DNA of 64,000 nucleotides from NCBI RefSeq assembly GCF_000443995.1, contig NZ_AUMC01000010.1, positions 1 through 64,000 on the forward strand, written 5' to 3'. A program made the translations under genes and the position numbers. The first letter of the stretch is position 1, and each line of letters begins with the position of its first letter. Below, in pieces: positions 28,068 to 39,300 of the stretch. The notes below the pieces were generated by a model. It made no database searches and had not been told where the DNA came from. It saw only the letters and a program-made list of their open reading frames with translations. The DNA is from Bacteriovorax sp. BAL6_X. Lineage in GTDB: Bacteria > Bdellovibrionota > Bacteriovoracia > Bacteriovoracales > Bacteriovoracaceae.

Positions 28068-29994
28068 ATAACTCCCAATTCTTTAGAGGGCTCAATGTTG
28101 AATACCTAGAAAGAGCAGTAAAGGCATTCGCCCACAATACTGAGCGAGGAGAGTTAATATCATCCATGGCACTTCTAAAGCTTAGGTAAGTGTTATTATT
28201 AATTTCACTGTATCCATCAATAATAAATGGCATTGGTGTACAAACCCCGATCTTTCTGAGTTGATAGTGAGAAGGGTAAATATCCTCTGCACATCCTTGG
28301 CCGTGAATAATTCCATTCTTTTTGTTATCTAAAAAGAACTTTAAAGAAGTAAGTGAATTGATTTCTTGTTCTTTAATATTCAAAACAGATAGAATTCTAC
28401 TGTGAATGTCAGCATCAGATGAGTTATACTTTGTCTTAAAGTAGTCAAAGGTAAGTGAGCCTTCACTCCAGATCTCAAGTGCCTTACGGTTATCAATCAT
28501 CACATCGTATTTACAACTTTCAGAACGACAGGCAAGCTCTTGTGGAACAATCCAGCATCCTGCCTTATACTTAAGGCGAAGCGGGTTATATTGCTTTTTA
28601 GAAACTTGTTCACACTTAATTCTGCTTGAGATTATTTTTGTTTGAAATAGTGCATTTGCAACAACCATATTTAAAGCATTGTAATTTTCTTTTGAATTTC
28701 CAGGAATAAAAGGTAGACACTTTTTCCCATTGTTAGAACTATAGCAAATACGAAGTGGCCACTTTTCTTCTTCATCTGATTCAAGATATAGGCCGTAGAT
28801 TTTCTCGTATGATGGGAAAACGCAGTCTTTGCTCTTAATATCATTAGTTGCAAAATGCTTAATCACTCGTGAACCATTTACGATAGCAAAATTACCAATA
28901 TTTCTTGGGCAGTCATTGAAATTATTCTTTAGTCTCGAAAGCTTTAATGTTTCAGAGATCTCATGACAACTAGGCATTGGGTAGAGGACTGATCCTATTG
29001 CTGGCCCCTGAGTCATACAACGATTTGGTTCTTTTCGTAAAAGTGAAATACATTTTAAATAATCTAGTTCTGACAATTTATCTTCTTCTGAGTTTTTTGA
29101 TAAAATATTACGGCAGCGCACTTCAATGTAATCAGGAGACTTTTGTTTATTTATAATTAATGACCAAAAATCTTGCTTAGAATAGTTTTTACAAAATAAT
29201 TCTTCACGACTTAAGTTACTACAAAAATTCTTAAAATATAAAATGTCTCTTTCGCTAATCTCATCAGTATAGGTCTTAGATTGTCGTCTTAGAGAGTTAA
29301 TATAGCTTCGCTCTGAAATACTAAGTGAATTATCTCTTAATCTTTGTGAGAGGTTATCTGCTAATTTAATTGTGTAGGGGGCACTACAGATATGGTCAAG
29401 ATTGATGTTACTCTTTAAGTCCTTGTATTGATTAAGACACTGAGTTTGATTTTTTGGAAATTTAGGAGTTAACTTTTTGAAAGTATCCTTCAATAGTCCT
29501 TTTTCAAATAGACGAGATTGCTTAAATGAGAGTCGGCAATTGCTCTTATAATAATGCGCCAAGAAGGCATCAATTGGAACGAGGGCCGTTGAAGTAGAGC
29601 TCCCTGATGTAATTGTTGTTTCTACATTTAAAAGAGGTCGATTGTTGATTCTAATTAGACGATTTTTTAATAGGGTATATATTGAGCACTTATTCACATG
29701 AAATAATTCTGTAAAATCTTGTTCACTATAAAGAATGATTGCATTTAATTGCCTCTTTGATAACTCAATGGCCTCTTCATCTTTAAAGTTTTGTCTAAAA
29801 ACTACCTTATCACTTGGAGGGTTAAGAATTTTGTCATTAATCTCATTTTGAAAAGTATTTAACTTTTCTTCAAATGTTTCTAATAGGCTGGTTTGATTTT
29901 CTTGAGTGGTTTGGGCAAGTATTTGATTTTGAAAAAAGCTAGGCCCAGCTAGAACTGAGCCTAGTATAATTGATTTAATCGATAGTTTTTGCAA
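28054..29994 (-). CDS. Large exported Cys-rich protein of unknown function
   Basis: About 646 residues from the TTG at 29994 (MQKLSIKSIILGSVLAGPSFF...), which gives a clean signal peptide. An upstream GTG at 30054 would add 20 basic residues and lengthen the overlap with the Fe-S gene to 80 bases. The mature protein has many spaced cysteines (for example CRSESCKYD and HGQGCAED) consistent with disulfides in the periplasm or outside. I recognise no domain. The C-terminal third includes NGIIHGQGCAEDIYP and GVCTPMPFIIDGY. No close Shine-Dalgarno is seen for either start. Confidence 0.65.
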   Translation of the reverse strand: MQKLSIKSIILGSVLAGPSFFQNQILAQTTQENQTSLLETFEEKLNTFQNEINDKILNPPSDKVVFRQNFKDEEAIELSKRQLNAIILYSEQDFTELFHVNKCSIYTLLKNRLIRINNRPLLNVETTITSGSSTSTALVPIDAFLAHYYKSNCRLSFKQSRLFEKGLLKDTFKKLTPKFPKNQTQCLNQYKDLKSNINLDHICSAPYTIKLADNLSQRLRDNSLSISERSYINSLRRQSKTYTDEISERDILYFKNFCSNLSREELFCKNYSKQDFWSLIINKQKSPDYIEVRCRNILSKNSEEDKLSELDYLKCISLLRKEPNRCMTQGPAIGSVLYPMPSCHEISETLKLSRLKNNFNDCPRNIGNFAIVNGSRVIKHFATNDIKSKDCVFPSYEKIYGLYLESDEEEKWPLRICYSSNNGKKCLPFIPGNSKENYNALNMVVANALFQTKIISSRIKCEQVSKKQYNPLRLKYKAGCWIVPQELACRSESCKYDVMIDNRKALEIWSEGSLTFDYFKTKYNSSDADIHSRILSVLNIKEQEINSLTSLKFFLDNKKNGIIHGQGCAEDIYPSHYQLRKIGVCTPMPFIIDGYSEINNNTYLSFRSAMDDINSPRSVLWANAFTALSRYSTLSPLKNWELYGLY

Positions 29995-32005
29995 GGATTG
30001 AAGCAACGTCTTCAATCTCAAGGTTTTCAGTACCTGTTTTTTCGCTAATTCCACCCTTAAAGTTTATCATACAGAAAGAGCAGGCCGTAGCTAATTTATC
30101 AACTTTCTTTTCACCTACATGCTCTAGGCGTCCAGCAGCTAAATCTGTACCAGCTTCAACTTCATACCACATATTTCCACCGCCCATTCCGCAGCATAGG
30201 GCAGTATCTTCTTTCTTATCCATTTCTTTGATCTCAACACCAGCTGCCTGAAGAATTTCTCTAGGAGCATTGTATTCACCGTGGTGACGACCTAAGTAAC
30301 ATGGATCGTGGAAAGTAAGATTTTCTTCAACTTTCTTTTCTGGCTTTAATTTTCCAGAACGTAGTAGGTCTGCAAGAAGTTCAGTGTGGTGAACTGTTGT
30401 AAAGTCACCATCATCAAATTTAGCATATTCCTTGCCAATTGTATGAAGACAGTGTGGACAGTGAGTTACTACTTTATCGAAGTCGTATTGTCTCATATTA
30501 GCAATATTCTCAATCGCAATTTCAAAGAATGAGTATTCATCTCCAAAGCGTCTGATTGGGTCACCATTACATTTTTCTGTTTTCCCCATAACGGCAAATG
30601 ATACACCTGCTTTCTTTAGAAGCTTAACTGTATCTTGAACAACTTTTTGGTTAGAGGCATCGTATGAACCGGCACAACCAACATAGTAAAGGTAATCAAC
30701 TTTCTTGCCTGCTTCGATTACTGGTACATCAAGACCATCGGCCCACTTGAAGCGATCATCTTGAGAGATACCCCAAGGGTTTCCGTTAATTTGAACTTTT
30801 TGAACTGCTGTTGCAGCATCTGCAGGAATTTCACCAAGGGTTAGAGTTTTGTATCTTTTAGCACCCATAATAATATCAACGTGCTCAATATTTGCTGGAC
30901 ACTCTTCCATACAAGCACCACATGTCGTACATGAGTCTAGCTCGATTGAAGAGTAAGTTGTATTTTCCCAGAAGTCTGCATCAGTTTCGCCTTTGGCCGC
31001 TGTTTCAAAAGCAAGGTCACGAGCTTTTGTAATGATTTTCTTAGGGTCTAGAGGTCGCTCCGCAAGATTTGCAGGACATACTTGTGTACAACGTCCACAC
31101 TCAACACATGCAAGAAGGTCAAGTTTGTTCTTAAGAGTAAGCTCGGAGATTTTACCTAGACCGAAAGTTTCAGCTGTTTCATCTTCAAAGTTCATTGGCT
31201 CAAGAACAGCACCACGTCTTGGTGGAGTTACTAGAGCAGCAAATGGAAGTACGAAGATATGTGAGAACTTTGTTGTTCCACAAGCAGCAACAAATAACAT
31301 TGTATTTGCCATGTGAACCATCCACATTGCGCGATATGAGTACGCCCAAGTTTGTTCTGAAAGTGGGATTGCTGAAAAGATTGTTGCAAGGAACCAACCA
31401 ACCGGCGACCAAGTTGCTTCACCAACAGGCATACCAGTTCCCATAATCCTTACACCTTCAATTAAGTAACCAAGAACAACAAGACAAATTAGCATAGCGT
31501 ACATAAATAACTCTTGCTTTGGTCTCGTTGCTTGTAGGTAATCAGGTTTATCAATATATCTTCTTTTGTAAGCAAGTCCGATTCCTGCAAGAACCATAAG
31601 TCCTGCCATATCAGCTAGGAAAGAGATAACGATATAAACAGGTCCTTTATAAATTTTAAAAGGAGTATCTGCGTGAATGGCAACTAAGTCCGTGGCAATC
31701 CAAAGGATAACAAATCCCCAAAAGATTAGGCCGTGAAAAAGTGCAACATTTCTAAAACGTGGAACTTTACCTGTTAGAAGCATTGTCTTAAAGAATGCTC
31801 CCCAGTTTAGTTTTTCTGGCAGAAGGTCTTTTAGGCCTTTAATGGCATCAACACCTTTCTTTCCAGTGATAAATTGAATTTTTTGATACAGACCTTTGAA
31901 CATAACAAAGACTGCCGCAAAAAATAGGATGTACATGACAACCTTAAACGAGAATGGAATATTCCAAAATATTTCTCGCGTGGCAGCATCAAGAGTTTGA
32001 TTCAT
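29975..32005 (-). CDS. Membrane Fe-S oxidoreductase with CCG domains (EMO/heterodisulfide reductase type)
   Basis: A 676-residue fusion. The N-terminal half has about five or six membrane helices of the nitrate-reductase-gamma/cytochrome b type. Two 4Fe-4S motifs follow (CVECGRCTQVCP near 298, CTTCGACMEECP near 357), then two CCG domains (CAGSYD near 446, and DPCYLGRHHGEY with LCCGMGGG in 575-610). This layout matches proteins passing electrons from ETF or similar donors to the quinone pool. No etfAB genes are adjacent. It is first in an operon with three exported proteins overlapping downstream. Fe-S electron transfer to quinone is likely; the donor is unknown. Confidence 0.85.
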   Translation of the reverse strand: MNQTLDAATREIFWNIPFSFKVVMYILFFAAVFVMFKGLYQKIQFITGKKGVDAIKGLKDLLPEKLNWGAFFKTMLLTGKVPRFRNVALFHGLIFWGFVILWIATDLVAIHADTPFKIYKGPVYIVISFLADMAGLMVLAGIGLAYKRRYIDKPDYLQATRPKQELFMYAMLICLVVLGYLIEGVRIMGTGMPVGEATWSPVGWFLATIFSAIPLSEQTWAYSYRAMWMVHMANTMLFVAACGTTKFSHIFVLPFAALVTPPRRGAVLEPMNFEDETAETFGLGKISELTLKNKLDLLACVECGRCTQVCPANLAERPLDPKKIITKARDLAFETAAKGETDADFWENTTYSSIELDSCTTCGACMEECPANIEHVDIIMGAKRYKTLTLGEIPADAATAVQKVQINGNPWGISQDDRFKWADGLDVPVIEAGKKVDYLYYVGCAGSYDASNQKVVQDTVKLLKKAGVSFAVMGKTEKCNGDPIRRFGDEYSFFEIAIENIANMRQYDFDKVVTHCPHCLHTIGKEYAKFDDGDFTTVHHTELLADLLRSGKLKPEKKVEENLTFHDPCYLGRHHGEYNAPREILQAAGVEIKEMDKKEDTALCCGMGGGNMWYEVEAGTDLAAGRLEHVGEKKVDKLATACSFCMINFKGGISEKTGTENLEIEDVASILAKTID

Positions 32006-32110
32006 TTCTTCCCTCGCTTACTTTTTAAACATGAATATTAATTTTAATAATTTCAATCTTATATATATGATAATATATCATAAGAATCCCTATTTAATGA
32101 GTCGGAAATT

Positions 32111-33103
32111 ATGATGTACGATAAAAAAAACTTAATATTTTTATTACTTCTCGGAATATTTTTTTCATGTTCGAGAGTTAATACGATTAACTTAAAGAAG
32201 CATTCATTTAATAACTATCCACAAAACCTAATCTTTATTCAAATACCCGGTTTAAGTGAAGAACACATGGGTTATCTGCATTTTAAAAATCTAAATTATA
32301 CGGCCAAGACTGAGTTAGAAAACTTCGCCTGTTTTGGAAAAATGTGGTCATATAATATGATGACAATTACTCCAAGTATTGAGGATCAGCTACTGGCCCA
32401 AATTAACGGTTATGGTTTGGCTAATCAAACATGCGATAAATATCAAAGAAAGAGTCTTTGGGATGTGTTTGTTAATTCTGGATATAGTAACTCGGTCATC
32501 TATCGAGGGAAGGCACCGAACTTAGGAAAGATAAATAAGTGTAATGCAAATTTTTATCAAAATACTCGTTTATTCATTTCAGGTGCAAAAACTGTAAATG
32601 AAGCAAAGTCTTTTCATTTTCAAAAGTCAGCTGAGTATAAGATTGGTGAAATATACAAAGACCAGTCTTGTCGTGGTGGTAAATGTTTTTCAAATACGAT
32701 GAATCTTTTTGAGCATATCTTTGATTCAATGAATGATTCAAATCGTCGATTTGTAAACATTGTTGATTACGATCTTTATGAGATCTTAAAAAAACAGGAT
32801 GCAAAGGAGTTTGCAAAATATATGTCTTACCTTAATAATTTCTTAGCTCAGGTAAGAAAGAAGGTTAGTACAACAAACGACTACTTAATTGTTGTAAGCT
32901 CGGTATCTCCAAAGGCTATTGATTGGCGAAAGGTTAATAAGAAATGGAAATCAATTCCGATTGCTTCAAATAAGAAATCACAATTGATGTCTCCTGTTTG
33001 GGCCGATGGTGCACTTGCTGAAAATTTTTGTGGAATTTATCTTGAGTCGGATTTAAACGGCCGCTTCTTCTGGCGATCAGAAGAAACGACTCTTCCGTTT
33101 TAG
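32111..33103 (+). CDS. Lipoprotein, possible degenerate alkaline-phosphatase fold
   Basis: A 330-residue protein with lipobox FFSC and lipidated Cys20. After the signal, NLIFIQIPGLSEEHMGYL resembles the first strand of alkaline-phosphatase-superfamily enzymes, where IQIDG... carries a metal Asp. Later NIVDYDLYEILKKQD and TTNDYLIVVSS resemble that family's C-terminal strands, but the metal-binding Asp/His set is not there. This reading is weak. It stops four bases into the convergent hslO. It is otherwise an unknown cell-envelope lipoprotein. Confidence 0.6.
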   Translation: MMYDKKNLIFLLLLGIFFSCSRVNTINLKKHSFNNYPQNLIFIQIPGLSEEHMGYLHFKNLNYTAKTELENFACFGKMWSYNMMTITPSIEDQLLAQINGYGLANQTCDKYQRKSLWDVFVNSGYSNSVIYRGKAPNLGKINKCNANFYQNTRLFISGAKTVNEAKSFHFQKSAEYKIGEIYKDQSCRGGKCFSNTMNLFEHIFDSMNDSNRRFVNIVDYDLYEILKKQDAKEFAKYMSYLNNFLAQVRKKVSTTNDYLIVVSSVSPKAIDWRKVNKKWKSIPIASNKKSQLMSPVWADGALAENFCGIYLESDLNGRFFWRSEETTLPF

Positions 33104-33948
33104 TGTAGATTTAAAATACTATTTACTTCATCTTTTGTGATTAGATATGCTGTTTTACAGTAATCACACTTAGTTTCAATTGAAGCATCATTGTGAAATA
33201 CATCAGCAAAACCACTAGAGCGAACAACTCCTGCTACACCTGTGACCATACGGTCTCTTGAGCAGTTACACTTAAATTTAATTTCAGTTGATTTTAAAAA
33301 ATCAAAATCGAGTTCTTCAAAAGCTTTTTGAATTTCATTATCCTCATTTAGAGCTTGTTTGAAAATATTATCGAAGTTCTCTTTGTTTTGCTTGATATAA
33401 TCTTTTAAGCTTACAGACTCAACGATCTCTTCTTTATCAACATTTACTTCGGGAAGCTTAGTGAGAAGTATAACCTGATCACTGTCATCACTGATAATAA
33501 CTTGAGACTTCATCTGATAAGATTTATCAAAGAAGTCATTCATAAGCTCTTTGATAGAGCGATTATCGACATTGATAATACTCGTATATGGAGTTTTACT
33601 ATATGGAAATTGTTTTGCTGTTCTAAGCTTGCCACTAATTTTCTCTGGTACGGCCGGAAGATCTTCTGGAAGAATTAGAGTTCTAAAAAAACCGGCCTGG
33701 TTCATCTCTAGCTTAAAGCGAAAGTAAGGGTTTTCAGAATCAATAAAGATTCCCATATTTTCTTGAGGCTTTAAAAAATTAATTATAGGAAGAATTGAAA
33801 GAGTACAATCTCTAAAGAATCCGAAACCCTGATTATTGACACTGTGAATAAGTGCTAGATCATGGATAACTTTTTGACCTTCTAGAAAAGAAATTGCGAA
33901 GGTTTTCTCTTTATTAATGAAGTTGAATAGACGGCTTTCTTTAATCAC
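33100..33948 (-). CDS. hslO: Hsp33 redox-regulated chaperone
   Basis: Cytosolic chaperone switched on by oxidation. The zinc-binding cysteines are CNC near residues 226-228 and CDYC near 262-265, the C-x-C and C-x-x-C pair of the family. The N-terminal part has the usual substrate-binding fold, with divergent sequence. At 282 residues it is normal length. It starts at GTG 33948, behind AAGGAG. The four-base convergent overlap with the lipoprotein gene leaves no room for a separate terminator. Confidence 0.93.
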   Translation of the reverse strand: MIKESRLFNFINKEKTFAISFLEGQKVIHDLALIHSVNNQGFGFFRDCTLSILPIINFLKPQENMGIFIDSENPYFRFKLEMNQAGFFRTLILPEDLPAVPEKISGKLRTAKQFPYSKTPYTSIINVDNRSIKELMNDFFDKSYQMKSQVIISDDSDQVILLTKLPEVNVDKEEIVESVSLKDYIKQNKENFDNIFKQALNEDNEIQKAFEELDFDFLKSTEIKFKCNCSRDRMVTGVAGVVRSSGFADVFHNDASIETKCDYCKTAYLITKDEVNSILNLH

Positions 33949-34024
33949 AGTAAAATTCTCCTTGTAGGCGCTTTTGTATATATCGTTTTTTACTTAAAGT
34001 GTCATTTAAAAAGGCTAATATTAC

Positions 34025-36331
34025 GTGTTAAACCTCTATTTATATAAAAATCATTTTGATGAGTTATTTGTAGAAAATGAAAATATTGATAACTGGCAAA
34101 TTATTTGTCCTTCGCCGCAGCGTTCAGACTTGTATCGCGATTATCTTATTCGTAAAGGACATGCGAAGAATAGTGAAACCATTACTGTTGCTAAGTTTCT
34201 ATCGGATCATATTAGTTTAACTGATGAACAAGCTAAGTTGTCAAAGTCTGAGCTTATGGTTGATCTTTGGACATTTTGGAAATCTGCCGTCAATGATGAT
34301 TATGAGAAGTTTCACTTTTGTTTTGAACTATTTACCGAAGTTCGCTCATTTGACTTAAGTGGCGCTCTTATCGAAGAGTTGAGTCAGTTGGCCACACTTG
34401 AAAAAGATTGTATTTCAGGTTTAATGAGATTTCATACTTACCTTGAAACATTTCATATTGTTGATGAACAAAAATCTTATCAATTAGTGAGTGAAAGCTT
34501 TAGGCCGCAAGAGAATGTGGGTTATATATTTATTGGTTTTGACCACCTTAATGCAAACCAGATTGATATGTTAAAAGGGATGGGAAAAGTGGCCAGTGTT
34601 TTTGTCCCATTTGAGAAATCTGTTTTTAATCAATGTGATAATAAAATCTTTTGGCCGAACTGGATTGAGCTTGAACAAGCAAAAGAGGCAGAAGAGTTAG
34701 AGTGGATATCTAGTGAATATATTTCAATACCTTCTGGAAGAAGTGCTGAATATTTAAGTGATTTAATCTCAGGTGAAAAACAAATTTTAAGTTTTTCTAA
34801 TGGTTTAGACTTAACTCAAGTGAACTCAATTCTTCTTGCGCAAAAAAGGTTTAAAACTGACTTTGCACTATTCTTTACTAGTGTTGATCAACTTACTTCA
34901 AAAGTTCAAGAACAGCTTAATTTAAACAAAGGTCATCTAACGGCAGAGGAACTAATTACTTTCCTCGATAAGCTTGCTCTATCTCATATGAATGAAAATG
35001 GCTTTATGCTCTTTAAAACGATTCTAGCTTTCAAGAAAGAAGTGATTAGTTTTAGTGAGAAGGCTACAGTGAATGAAAATATCTATAACGCTGACTTGAA
35101 GCTTTTAAAAGAAGTTCTAGGATTAAATCTTCCAAGAACATCTGTCGTAAATATTTCAATGACTGATACCGGTACAATTGGAACAAGAGATAATTTATTA
35201 ACATTTGAGAATGCTGATCAACAATACCTTTATATTTCTAAAGATGACTTAGGTGCCTTAAGTTCTTCTCAACGATTTTCAAATGACGTGCTTGTTATTT
35301 TTAGTGCGTTTGGCCCTCTACAAAGTAAGAATCTTGATATTGTAATTTTAAGAAATCAAATTAGGCGATTTATAAAGAGTGGTGGAAGCTTAATATTAGA
35401 AGAAGGTTTAACTCATGGGAGTTCGATAGCTGAAAACTTATTTGAGGGTGTTGAACTAAACCCAGAACACATGGATGGAAGTAAAAGAAAGAGTTTTGAA
35501 ACGGTTTATGACCAAAAAGCTACTGTCCCTGAGAAACTATCACCATCTTTTATTCAGACATATATTGATTGTCCAAAAAAATGGCATCTAAAGTACGCCC
35601 AACGTGTTGATCTCGATGTTTCTTCTTCGGCCTTTATTGATCGTCGCTATATTGGAACAATTAATCACAGTGTTATCGAGTCGTACTTAGAATTACATGA
35701 ACATTATGATCGAGGAATACTTAAGGAGCTAATTTCTAATACCTTCAAACGATTTATTGATGAGAAGTCACTACTTCCCGAAAAAATTGATATAGAAAGC
35801 TTAAAGCTCTCTGTTGAATCTTACTGTAGTGGAATTATTTATAAACTACTTGAGATTAAAAATGAAAAAAATGTAGAGTTCTTTTTTGAAAGAGATATCT
35901 CAAAAGTAAACGAAAGCTATAAGGGATCAATCGACTTAGTTATTAAAGATGGAAGTGATTATTATATTTATGACTTCAAGACATCTGGAGGTGCTATTCC
36001 GTCAAAAACAGATATTAATGAATTTCGAAAAATTCAGCTTCTTGCCTATTTTGAGGCTTGGGGCATAGAGCACCACTTAAAAGGTGGAGGCTACCTTTGT
36101 CTTGAAAATTTAAAAGATTCAATATTTCTAGGTGAAGAAAAGTTTTTTAATGAATTCCATTCAAGAACAAATAGAATAGAAAGTTATAATAAAGAAGAGT
36201 TTAATGAGTTTATGAGTGAAACAATGGTTTCAATGAGAAAAGCCGAGTCATGGCCGGCAAATCCCCTGAACTCTAGTATATGTACCTTCTGCGTTGCAAA
36301 TCCAATTTGTGCAAAAGGTGGAGATAAATAA
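34025..36331 (+). CDS. addB: AddB/RexB-like nuclease subunit
   Basis: A 768-residue partner of the AddA-like helicase in double-strand break processing. The N-terminal UvrD-like part has no Walker A lysine (the place reads CPSPQRSDLY), so it is probably a scaffold. The C-terminal PD-(D/E)XK nuclease shows GSIDLVI near 634 and YDFKTSG near 648. Four cysteines are placed as in the AddB iron-sulfur clasp: one at about 516 in DCPKKW, three in CTFCVANPIC near 753-762. It begins at GTG 34025. Its stop overlaps the next ATG by one base (TAATG). Confidence 0.88.
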   Translation: MLNLYLYKNHFDELFVENENIDNWQIICPSPQRSDLYRDYLIRKGHAKNSETITVAKFLSDHISLTDEQAKLSKSELMVDLWTFWKSAVNDDYEKFHFCFELFTEVRSFDLSGALIEELSQLATLEKDCISGLMRFHTYLETFHIVDEQKSYQLVSESFRPQENVGYIFIGFDHLNANQIDMLKGMGKVASVFVPFEKSVFNQCDNKIFWPNWIELEQAKEAEELEWISSEYISIPSGRSAEYLSDLISGEKQILSFSNGLDLTQVNSILLAQKRFKTDFALFFTSVDQLTSKVQEQLNLNKGHLTAEELITFLDKLALSHMNENGFMLFKTILAFKKEVISFSEKATVNENIYNADLKLLKEVLGLNLPRTSVVNISMTDTGTIGTRDNLLTFENADQQYLYISKDDLGALSSSQRFSNDVLVIFSAFGPLQSKNLDIVILRNQIRRFIKSGGSLILEEGLTHGSSIAENLFEGVELNPEHMDGSKRKSFETVYDQKATVPEKLSPSFIQTYIDCPKKWHLKYAQRVDLDVSSSAFIDRRYIGTINHSVIESYLELHEHYDRGILKELISNTFKRFIDEKSLLPEKIDIESLKLSVESYCSGIIYKLLEIKNEKNVEFFFERDISKVNESYKGSIDLVIKDGSDYYIYDFKTSGGAIPSKTDINEFRKIQLLAYFEAWGIEHHLKGGGYLCLENLKDSIFLGEEKFFNEFHSRTNRIESYNKEEFNEFMSETMVSMRKAESWPANPLNSSICTFCVANPICAKGGDK

Positions 36332-39300
36332 TGGCCATTCAATTAAATTCAGAACAAGAAAAAGCAGTTATGCATAATGGTGGTGTACTTCTTAATGCTG
36401 GAGCAGGTTCTGGTAAGACTAGAGTTATTATTGAACACTTAGCATATTTAATTGAGAAGAAATACGATGCTCTTTTCGAAGCTGGTAATACTGACATTTT
36501 AGGACAGCTTAAGTCATACCTCTCTAAGATTGTAGTGATGACGTTTACAAAAGAAGCGGCCGGAGAGTTACAGTCTCGTATGTTTGATCGCTTCTCAAGT
36601 GTGAATGATAGCACTAAGAAAAAAATAATTGATGAAGCTCTTGAGTCACTTGGTATTTCAACTATTCATAGTTTTTGTTTGAAATTAATTAAACGTGGTT
36701 ATATTTTTGGAGCACCGGCCAATCTTGATATTGTTGATCGTTTCAAAATAAATGTAAAAATTGAAGAACTAACCAAACAATGGTTCGCACGTAACTTGAA
36801 AGAACAAAAGATTGAAATATTCTTAAAGAATATTGATGCGCTTGTAAGTTCGATGCAATTTGTATTTGCAAGCCCTGAACTAAGGTATGAATGGTCAAGT
36901 ATCGATGTAAGTGATGTCTCATTCAATGAGGGTGAATATTTCGATAATATATTAGGTCTACTTGGTTGTAATGAAGTCTTTAGTAACCACTATTCAAGCG
37001 ATACATACTCTGATGAGCATAGCAAGAAAGCTTGGTGGAAGCACCTTAATGCATCTGAATCTTTTTTCTTGTCTAAAAATTATAGTTGGGAAAATATAAA
37101 ACGTTTTTGTGAAATCTATAAGTCTAATAAGCCTCGAAAATCGAAAGGAATACCGTTAGAGGTTGGAGAGCTTATTGATCAATGTAACTCTCTATTAAAG
37201 TTCTATGATAAGGAATCTGAAAACTACGATGCCTTCTTTGAGCATAAAGAAATATACCGTGAGTGGCTAACTCTATATAAAGAGTTATTTAATTATATTG
37301 AAGAACATTATTATAATTACCCTGGAATTGATTTTTCAGATATTGAATACTTAACTCTTAAGTCGTTAGAGGAGAGCGAAGAATCGCGTAGGCTATGCCA
37401 AGAAAATTTTGATTATATTATTGTTGATGAGTATCAGGATACCTCTCCCGGACAGTATCAGATTATAAAACATGTTATTGGTGAAGAATTTAATCGCTTA
37501 ATGTGTGTTGGAGATCGAAAACAGGCCATTTACGGATTTAGAGGTGGAGAAATTGCAGTCTTTAACCAAACAGAACGAGTAATTCCTCAGAATCTCTATA
37601 TGTCTAATAACTATCGTTCTGAAGAAACGGTCGTAAACTTTAATAACCAGTTCTTTGAAACAATTTTTGGCCTAGGGGAAAAGTATCAAGGTCATGATAA
37701 GTATAGTGTGAAAGTGGATTATCAAAGCTACCCAGATGTAAAAGAAGCAGGTTTAGGAACTGTGAAGTGTCACAAAGTAGATCTAGAGCTTGAATTAGAA
37801 AAGAAGTCTTCCACTGTATATGATAATATTGAAGCCTCTGCAATTTGTGAGTTAATTAAACGTAAGCAAAGTGAAAATCCTAGTGAAGAGATATGTATAT
37901 TGTATCGTACTCTTGCGCCCTCGAAACAGCTAATTTCTAATCTTATGTCGGCGTCAATTCCATTTGTGGCCCAAGTTAAAATTCCGTACGGGGAAGATCC
38001 ACTTGTTATTATATTTAAGGCATTTGTGAATTTCTTAATAGAAGGTGTTAAGGAAGGTGCTGACGAAAAAAGGCTTAAAGCAATAGCTCGATATTATAAT
38101 TTCATAATTGAAGGGGTTTGTGGCCACTACTATGAATCATATCAAAGTATGGATATATTAGACTTGATTAAGGTGAAAGATACTTATCTCAATAGTAATA
38201 TTGAATACGCGTTTTGGTCATTTGTTTTTGACCTAGGCCTATCAAGTTCTGCTTACAAAAATAACTCCGAAAAAATTAATGGAATTATTGGTGGTGCAAA
38301 AGGGGATATTGATCAAATATATAAAATTCTTAAATCTCTAGAAAAAGACTCCTATAGTGCAAGCTTCTCTTATCTTTCTCAACCAAAAGTGAGAATTATG
38401 ACGACTCACGCTTCTAAAGGATTAGAGTTTGATACGATTGTTTTAGGTGGTATTCACACAAATGGGCGTACTGTTGTGGATAAATCAAAGTTTGGTGCAC
38501 TTCCTGGTGCACTATCTTGGAGTGCTGATATCAATAGTAAGAAATTAAACTCATCACCTAACTTAATTTTAGAGAAGTTAATAAAGAAACAAAAAGAATT
38601 TTCAGAATCGAAAAGACTTTTCTATGTTGCTTGCACTAGGGCCGTAGAAAATATTGAATATTTTGATATTAGTATTAATGGTGATGATGTTAAGCACTCA
38701 GATAATAGTTGGATTGTCCCACTTCGAAATTATCAAATGAAGGCAGTTTCTCTTGAGAACTTCGATTTAGAATACACTGTTACTGAAACTACGAGACCAC
38801 CAATTTATTTTCTAGATCCTTTAGGAATTAAGAATATTGAAAATAGAGTGGATATTGGCCTAATCTCTGAACTTTCAGTTACAAAGTTATCGGAACTTGC
38901 TCTTTGCTCTAGGAAATTTTACTTAAATCAAGTGTTAAAACTAGAAGATGATCTTAAAGAGTTTGCAAAAGAAAAAGAAATTGATCTACCACATACTCAA
39001 GGTATCTCTGATGTTGATCGTGGAAATCGATTACACTTTTTAGTCGAAAATTTAATTAAAGGTCGTGATCTAAAATTCAATAATAGTAATGAAGTTGAAA
39101 TTGTCGGTTGGGTAGGAGATGAAATTAAGAAAACATCTCATGATAAAATTTTAAGTGAACACCAAATAAAATTTTCTTTCTTTGGTCAAATGATAACAGG
39201 AATTATTGATGGCCTAGTTTATCAAAATGGTCAGGTAGTTGAAATTTGGGACTTTAAGTCAGGATTAATAGATGATGATAAGTTGCGATCATATTTCTTT

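Noticed and set aside
29995-30054. Upstream GTG start for the exported protein at 28054
   Set aside because: It adds 20 basic residues before the signal peptide and an 80-base overlap with the Fe-S gene; the TTG at 29994 gives a normal signal peptide. Not fully excluded.
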